Of a stretch of 64,000 nt of DNA, positions 61,400 to 64,000 are shown one piece after another; position 1 is the first letter of the stretch, and each line of letters begins with the position of its first letter. Source of the stretch: Sepioteuthis lessoniana (lineage: Eukaryota; Mollusca; Cephalopoda; Myopsida; Loliginidae); NCBI GenBank assembly GCA_963585895.1, contig OY757904.1:9054426-9118425 (forward strand). Direction: 5' to 3'. The notes beneath the pieces are model-generated. The model did not search any database and had not been told where the DNA came from. It was given only the letters and a program-made list of their open reading frames with translations. Position numbers and translations under genes: made by a program.

Positions 61400-61985
61400 T
61401 CTGTTTGGTATTCATACTGGGAGCTTTAATATGAAGATTTCAGAGTATTTAAGTATCAGTCTGAAGAGAGTGAAGAAGATTCGTAAAGAATTGGATGAGT
61501 CCAATAGAAATTATGAAGGTATGGCAGCCTTGAAGTCCCACTCTGATCATTCTGACTGGAAAAGAACTACTGAATCTCTCAGTGAAATCCAGCCATGATT
61601 GACCACAATCCTAACTAGTCAATCAGGTTTATAGCCAAAGACATGGGATCATCTGAAAACATTTGGTATTTCTCATTCAAGATGAGAAAGGGCCAATTTT
61701 TATCATAGGCCATGAAGGACAGTAGGAAATGTGCTACAAAGCTTTTGATCAAGCTAAAGCATCCCCTCCAACCGAACATGCTTTGGTTTTTCTCAGATGA
61801 GAAACATTTCTACCAGGATCTGATGGTGAACTAATTAAAGAACCATTGGCTTCCTCTGTTCCTACAAGATGTACTGATAGTGATGAAAACCAAACACCTA
61901 GTCCTCATAGTAGTCTTTAGGGTGATCACTTGTAATGGTGACATTATGCCCCAATTCATTTTCCCACATAGCCTCACACTCAAAC
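61400..61985 (+). pseudogene. Decayed mariner-like transposase, interrupted at its 3' side
   Basis: In several plus-strand frames this stretch keeps parts of a mariner-type transposase. Around 61775-61834 it reads FFSDEKHFYQDLMVN and then a stop; SDEK is the usual setting of the first catalytic aspartate. Further on, in-frame pieces such as VMKTKHLVLIVVFRVITCNG and DIMPQFIFPHSLTLKHG (about 61880-61988) match the conserved block after that motif, comparable to VMKTKFPATVMVFG in the mariner at 53473-54104. Many stops and shifts show it is long dead. The sequence ends abruptly at copy E of the unclassified repeat, and I do not see the second or third catalytic residue beyond it. Terminal inverted repeats were not identified. 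It is a different lineage from the first mariner. Confidence 0.78.
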
Positions 61986-62158
61986 ATGGCCCAGTTGGCT
62001 GGGGCCGTAGAATATACCGACTGCATCTCTGCAGAGGGGTTAAACTTCCCGAATGAGTGTCCTAGATATGACACTAAACAATCTGATGGTGAGGCTTCTG
62101 TAATGCTGGAGCTTTTGGGGAATGCAGAGTACTCCTGATAGGGTCCTAGCTATGGGTC
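61986..62158 (-). repeat. Unclassified interspersed repeat, copy E
   Basis: In reverse complement it shows TAGGACCCTATCAGGAGTAC, ATCAGATTGTTTAGTGTCAT, AGGACACTCATTCGGGAAGT, TAACCCCTCTGCAGAGATGC and AGTCGGTATATTCTACGGCC. These align with copies B and C, including the 3' end of C. It abuts the decayed mariner transposase, so it probably inserted into it. A 67-codon frame at 61935-62138 is incidental. Confidence 0.8.
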
Positions 62159-62179
62159 CAATTGGCGAGTACTATCAAT

Positions 62180-62435
62180 GTGACTCAAAAATATCACCGA
62201 AAGGAAGCAGCAAAAAGCGTAGACACAGAAAATCGCAAAAATATTGAAAGAATCCTTAAGGGGACTTGGAATAACCCAGAAAGAGTACAAGACTAGGCAC
62301 GGCTGGGTGGGTAAGGTGATTCCCTGGGAATTGTGTACGAAATTGAAGTTTGAACTTATGAACAAATGGTATATGCACAATCCAGAATCTGTCCTGGAGA
62401 ATGACACACACAAACTCCACTGGAATTTTGTGTGT
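62180..62435 (+). mobile_element. LINE ORF fragment (R4/Dong-like, just before the endonuclease)
   Basis: The plus frame around 62244-62453 contains ITQKEYKTRHGWVGKVIPWE, LCTKLKFELMNKWYMHNPES and VLENDTHKLHWNF. I recognise this from non-LTR retrotransposons that carry a C-terminal restriction-like (PD-(D/E)XK) endonuclease, as in the R4/Dong group. In those elements the block lies just upstream of the nuclease core. Here similarity stops after HWNF, replaced by unrelated VCGFYLH and a stop at 62451-62453, so the catalytic part is missing. The Lys/Arg-rich stretch before it (PKGSSKKRRHRKSQ) may belong to the same ORF. It is truncated at both ends. The family assignment rests on memory and is moderate. 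Confidence 0.65.
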
Positions 62436-62560
62436 GGATTTTATTTACATTGAGCTCTTTACCAGGATTATTTAAATTTAATATTCTACTTTTGAATATT
62501 TTATTGATCCTGATTGGAATTATTCCCTACTCCAGATTTACTGGATTGAATAATATCCTT

Positions 62561-62565
<5 letters not shown>

Positions 62566-62595
<30 letters not shown>
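62566..62595 (+). repeat. (GA)n microsatellite
   Basis: Fifteen GA steps, followed after about 30 bp by a long TA run. Confidence 0.97.
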
Positions 62596-62596
<1 letters not shown>

Positions 62597-62598
<2 letters not shown>

Positions 62599-62623
62599 AG
62601 AATTTTAATAATATATTAATGAA

Positions 62624-62672
<49 letters not shown>

Positions 62673-62743
62673 GCGAATTTTAATGCTTGTTAAAGGATAT
62701 ATATGAGAATTTTAATAATAATGAAGTATATATATATATATAT
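62597..62743 (+). repeat. Imperfect triplication of an AT-rich segment, with (TA)n runs
   Basis: Three segments share GAATTTTAAT followed within about 15 bases by AAGGATATA or AAGTATATA: 62600-62671, 62674-62705 and 62706-62743. The first ends in about 23 TA steps (62625-62671) and the third in about eight (62727-62743). Slippage inside a small tandem repeat is the simplest explanation. Confidence 0.75.
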
Positions 62744-62998
62744 TATTGCATTTGTTTAATTTTTTATTTATTTTAGCAAAACTACTTGGATAGTTTTTAA
62801 AGGTTTTCTGTATTTCTGTAATCAGCAAAATTATTTCACTGAACAATATCCTTATTTTTTATTTTTTGATATTGACTTCAGCTGGTAAGTTCTCTGGCCT
62901 TTCTTAGGTGGGTATTGGATCCAGTAATTTTAAATTATTATTTTGTTTTTTATAAGCCAATTTCACTTTCGTATTGATCAAAATAATTGATTAGCAGA
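62744..62998. other. Intergenic gap before the LTR element
   Basis: AT-rich, T-run-containing DNA between the microsatellites and the LTR. Nothing recognised. Confidence 0.45.
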
Positions 62999-63043
62999 TG
63001 TTGTATAGTGGCTCGTAACATGTCACTTCCGGTATCTTGGGGG

Positions 63044-63050
63044 TATAAAA
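63044..63050 (+). promoter_or_regulatory. TATA box of the LTR
   Basis: TATAAAA in GGGGGTATAAAAGATG, about 45 bp into the LTR, with CAGTCAGTACTG downstream as a plausible initiator region. Confidence 0.55.
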
Positions 63051-63228
63051 GATGTGTTTCTTAAGCACAGTCAGTACTGAAAGATCTTGGTCAGTTGTAA
63101 GACCAACTTCAAACATAACACCAACAGCGTGAGACTTATAGTACTTGTTGGACTGTACCACATCAATTTATAAATAGTTAATTCTTTTTCACTGTGTATC
63201 TCTTCTTTACTATGATACAACAATTGGC

Positions 63229-63234
63229 AATAAA
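63229..63234 (+). terminator. Polyadenylation signal AATAAA in the LTR
   Basis: AATAAA lies about 45 bp before the proposed LTR end, the usual place for the R/U5 cleavage signal. Confidence 0.55.
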
Positions 63235-63349
63235 AGATTTGAAGATTTTGTAGTCAAAACCAAAAAAAAATACTTACAGTTGTCAACGAAGGATTAGAAG
63301 ATTCAAATTTACAGTGAACTACTTGCAAAATGACATTCAAGGATATACA

Positions 63350-64000
63350 ATGGAGGATTTTAAAAATTGTGTGTTGGAAATCCTAAAACAACAAGAAAAA
63401 CAACAAGAAGATTTAAAACAACAGGAAAAACAACGACAAGAGGATTTAAAAAGACTTCATAAGAGCATTGAATGAAAAGAAGAAAGATTCAGGAAACTAA
63501 TCGAATGTCTTACAAAAGAAAACGACCCGGAAAATTTAAATATATTCTTGCAAGAGTTGGTAATAAATTCAGTTGGCAAATTTATTTACAAACCAGAAGA
63601 AGTGACATTTGAGGCTTATTTCCGAAGGTATGAATCAATTTTTGAAAAAGATTGTGAAAAATGGCCTGACGAAAAAAAGTAAGACTTTTACTAGGCAAAT
63701 TCGGGGTGGTAGAACATGAAAAATACGTAATTTTCTGCTGAGGCAGCTCAGGGAAATGACGTTCTGAGAAACTATCCAAATACTAAAGAAAATATTTGGG
63801 AAACAAGGTTCACTGTTTAATACTTGTTGGCAATGTCTCAACCTTACAAAAAAGGATTGTGAAAACTATACAACTTTTACTAGTACAGTTAACAGGTACT
63901 GTGAAAGGTTCCACCTAAATGAAATTACACCAGACATGTTTAAATGTTTGATTTTCATTCAGGGATTAACCTCATCGTCTGAAAAAGAAGTTTGTACAAG
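63350..64000 (+). pseudogene. Decayed gypsy-type gag, running off the window end
   Basis: Gag forms the particle of LTR retrotransposons. The first ATG of a sensible frame (63350) opens a 41-codon stretch rich in Gln, Glu and Lys (KQQEKQQEDLKQQEKQRQED), probably a coiled coil, stopped by TGA at 63473-63475. After a frame change the sequence shows VTFEAYFRRYESIFEKDCEK (about 63603-63662) up to a TAA at 63680. A third frame carries LLLGKFGVVEHEKYVIFC to a TGA at 63739. From about 63780 a fourth stretch is open to the window edge, including TVNRYCERFHLNEITPDMFK and CLIFIQGL. The order of these blocks matches gag of Ty3/gypsy-type elements of invertebrates. At least three or four stops or shifts make it non-functional. 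Protease, reverse transcriptase and integrase would lie beyond the window, if present. Small minus-strand frames at 63582-63841 are incidental. Confidence 0.75.

Larger units (their letters stand above)
62999..63278 (+). mobile_element. Putative 5' LTR of a gypsy-type retrotransposon (about 280 bp)
   Basis: It begins with TGTTGTATAG and ends with TACTTACA, fitting the TG...CA rule for LTRs. It contains a TATA box (GGTATAAAAG, about 63042-63051) and a polyadenylation signal AATAAA (63229-63234) in the order expected for an LTR promoter and terminator. Immediately after it, TTGTCAACGAAGGATTAGAA is where a primer-binding site would be; it resembles a G-to-A-decayed form of the TGGCGACGAGGAT sequence common after invertebrate gypsy LTRs. 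The 3' LTR lies outside the window, so the boundaries cannot be confirmed by comparing the two. Confidence 0.65.

Noticed and set aside
62150-62413. Minus-strand 87-codon frame
   Set aside because: It is antisense to the recognised LINE fragment on the plus strand.
1-64000. A new multi-gene system (defence, biosynthetic or other)
   Set aside because: There is no intact gene in the window to support one; everything readable as protein is a broken transposon part.

Overview
This window is eukaryotic, non-coding repeat DNA. I see no intact host gene, no rRNA or functional tRNA gene, and no prokaryotic signature. It is AT-rich and holds broken Tc1/mariner, hAT-like, RTE-type LINE, restriction-endonuclease-type LINE, tRNA-SINE and Ty3/gypsy-type LTR elements plus microsatellites. 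That mix points to an invertebrate animal. The SINE and LINE fragments look lophotrochozoan to me, most likely a mollusc and perhaps a cephalopod, but this is inference from remembered repeat families and not proof.

Region 1 (1-696) is AT-rich flank without a recognisable gene. Region 2 (about 697-51183) dominates the window. It is a head-to-tail array of a 61-bp unit, about 828 copies over 50.5 kb, all in one orientation, with only a few single- or two-base indels. The unit has no CpG and a strong G-over-C skew on the + strand. Variation is concentrated at a few sites: unit positions 30-31, 33, 36, 48 and 50, with rarer changes at 1, 7, 9, 24 and 58. Combinations of these variants recur in order and reveal nested higher-order repeats of 3, 4, 8, 10, 15 and 19 units. 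One five-unit haplotype recurs at about 17.9, 31.1, 38.8 and 46.5 kb. The array is non-coding: 61 is not a multiple of 3 and stops occur in every frame.

Region 3 (51184-51800) is the array's right edge. It has a broken RTE-type reverse-transcriptase fragment, then about two leftover array units, then a short inverted piece of the unit that makes a hairpin.

Region 4 (51800-64000) is a graveyard of transposable elements. From left to right it holds an inverted pair of about 240-bp repeats, an internally deleted mariner with intact inverted repeats and TA duplication, a TA microsatellite, a hAT-like MITE, five copies of an unclassified interspersed repeat on both strands, a tRNA-derived SINE, an RTE 3' tail, homopolymer tracts, a second decayed mariner transposase, a LINE fragment from the region before a PD-(D/E)XK-type nuclease, GA/TA microsatellites, and the 5' LTR and decayed gag of a gypsy-type retrotransposon that runs off the window end.

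No genes work together here. The main interest is the very long, uniform, hierarchically organised satellite array and its boundary.
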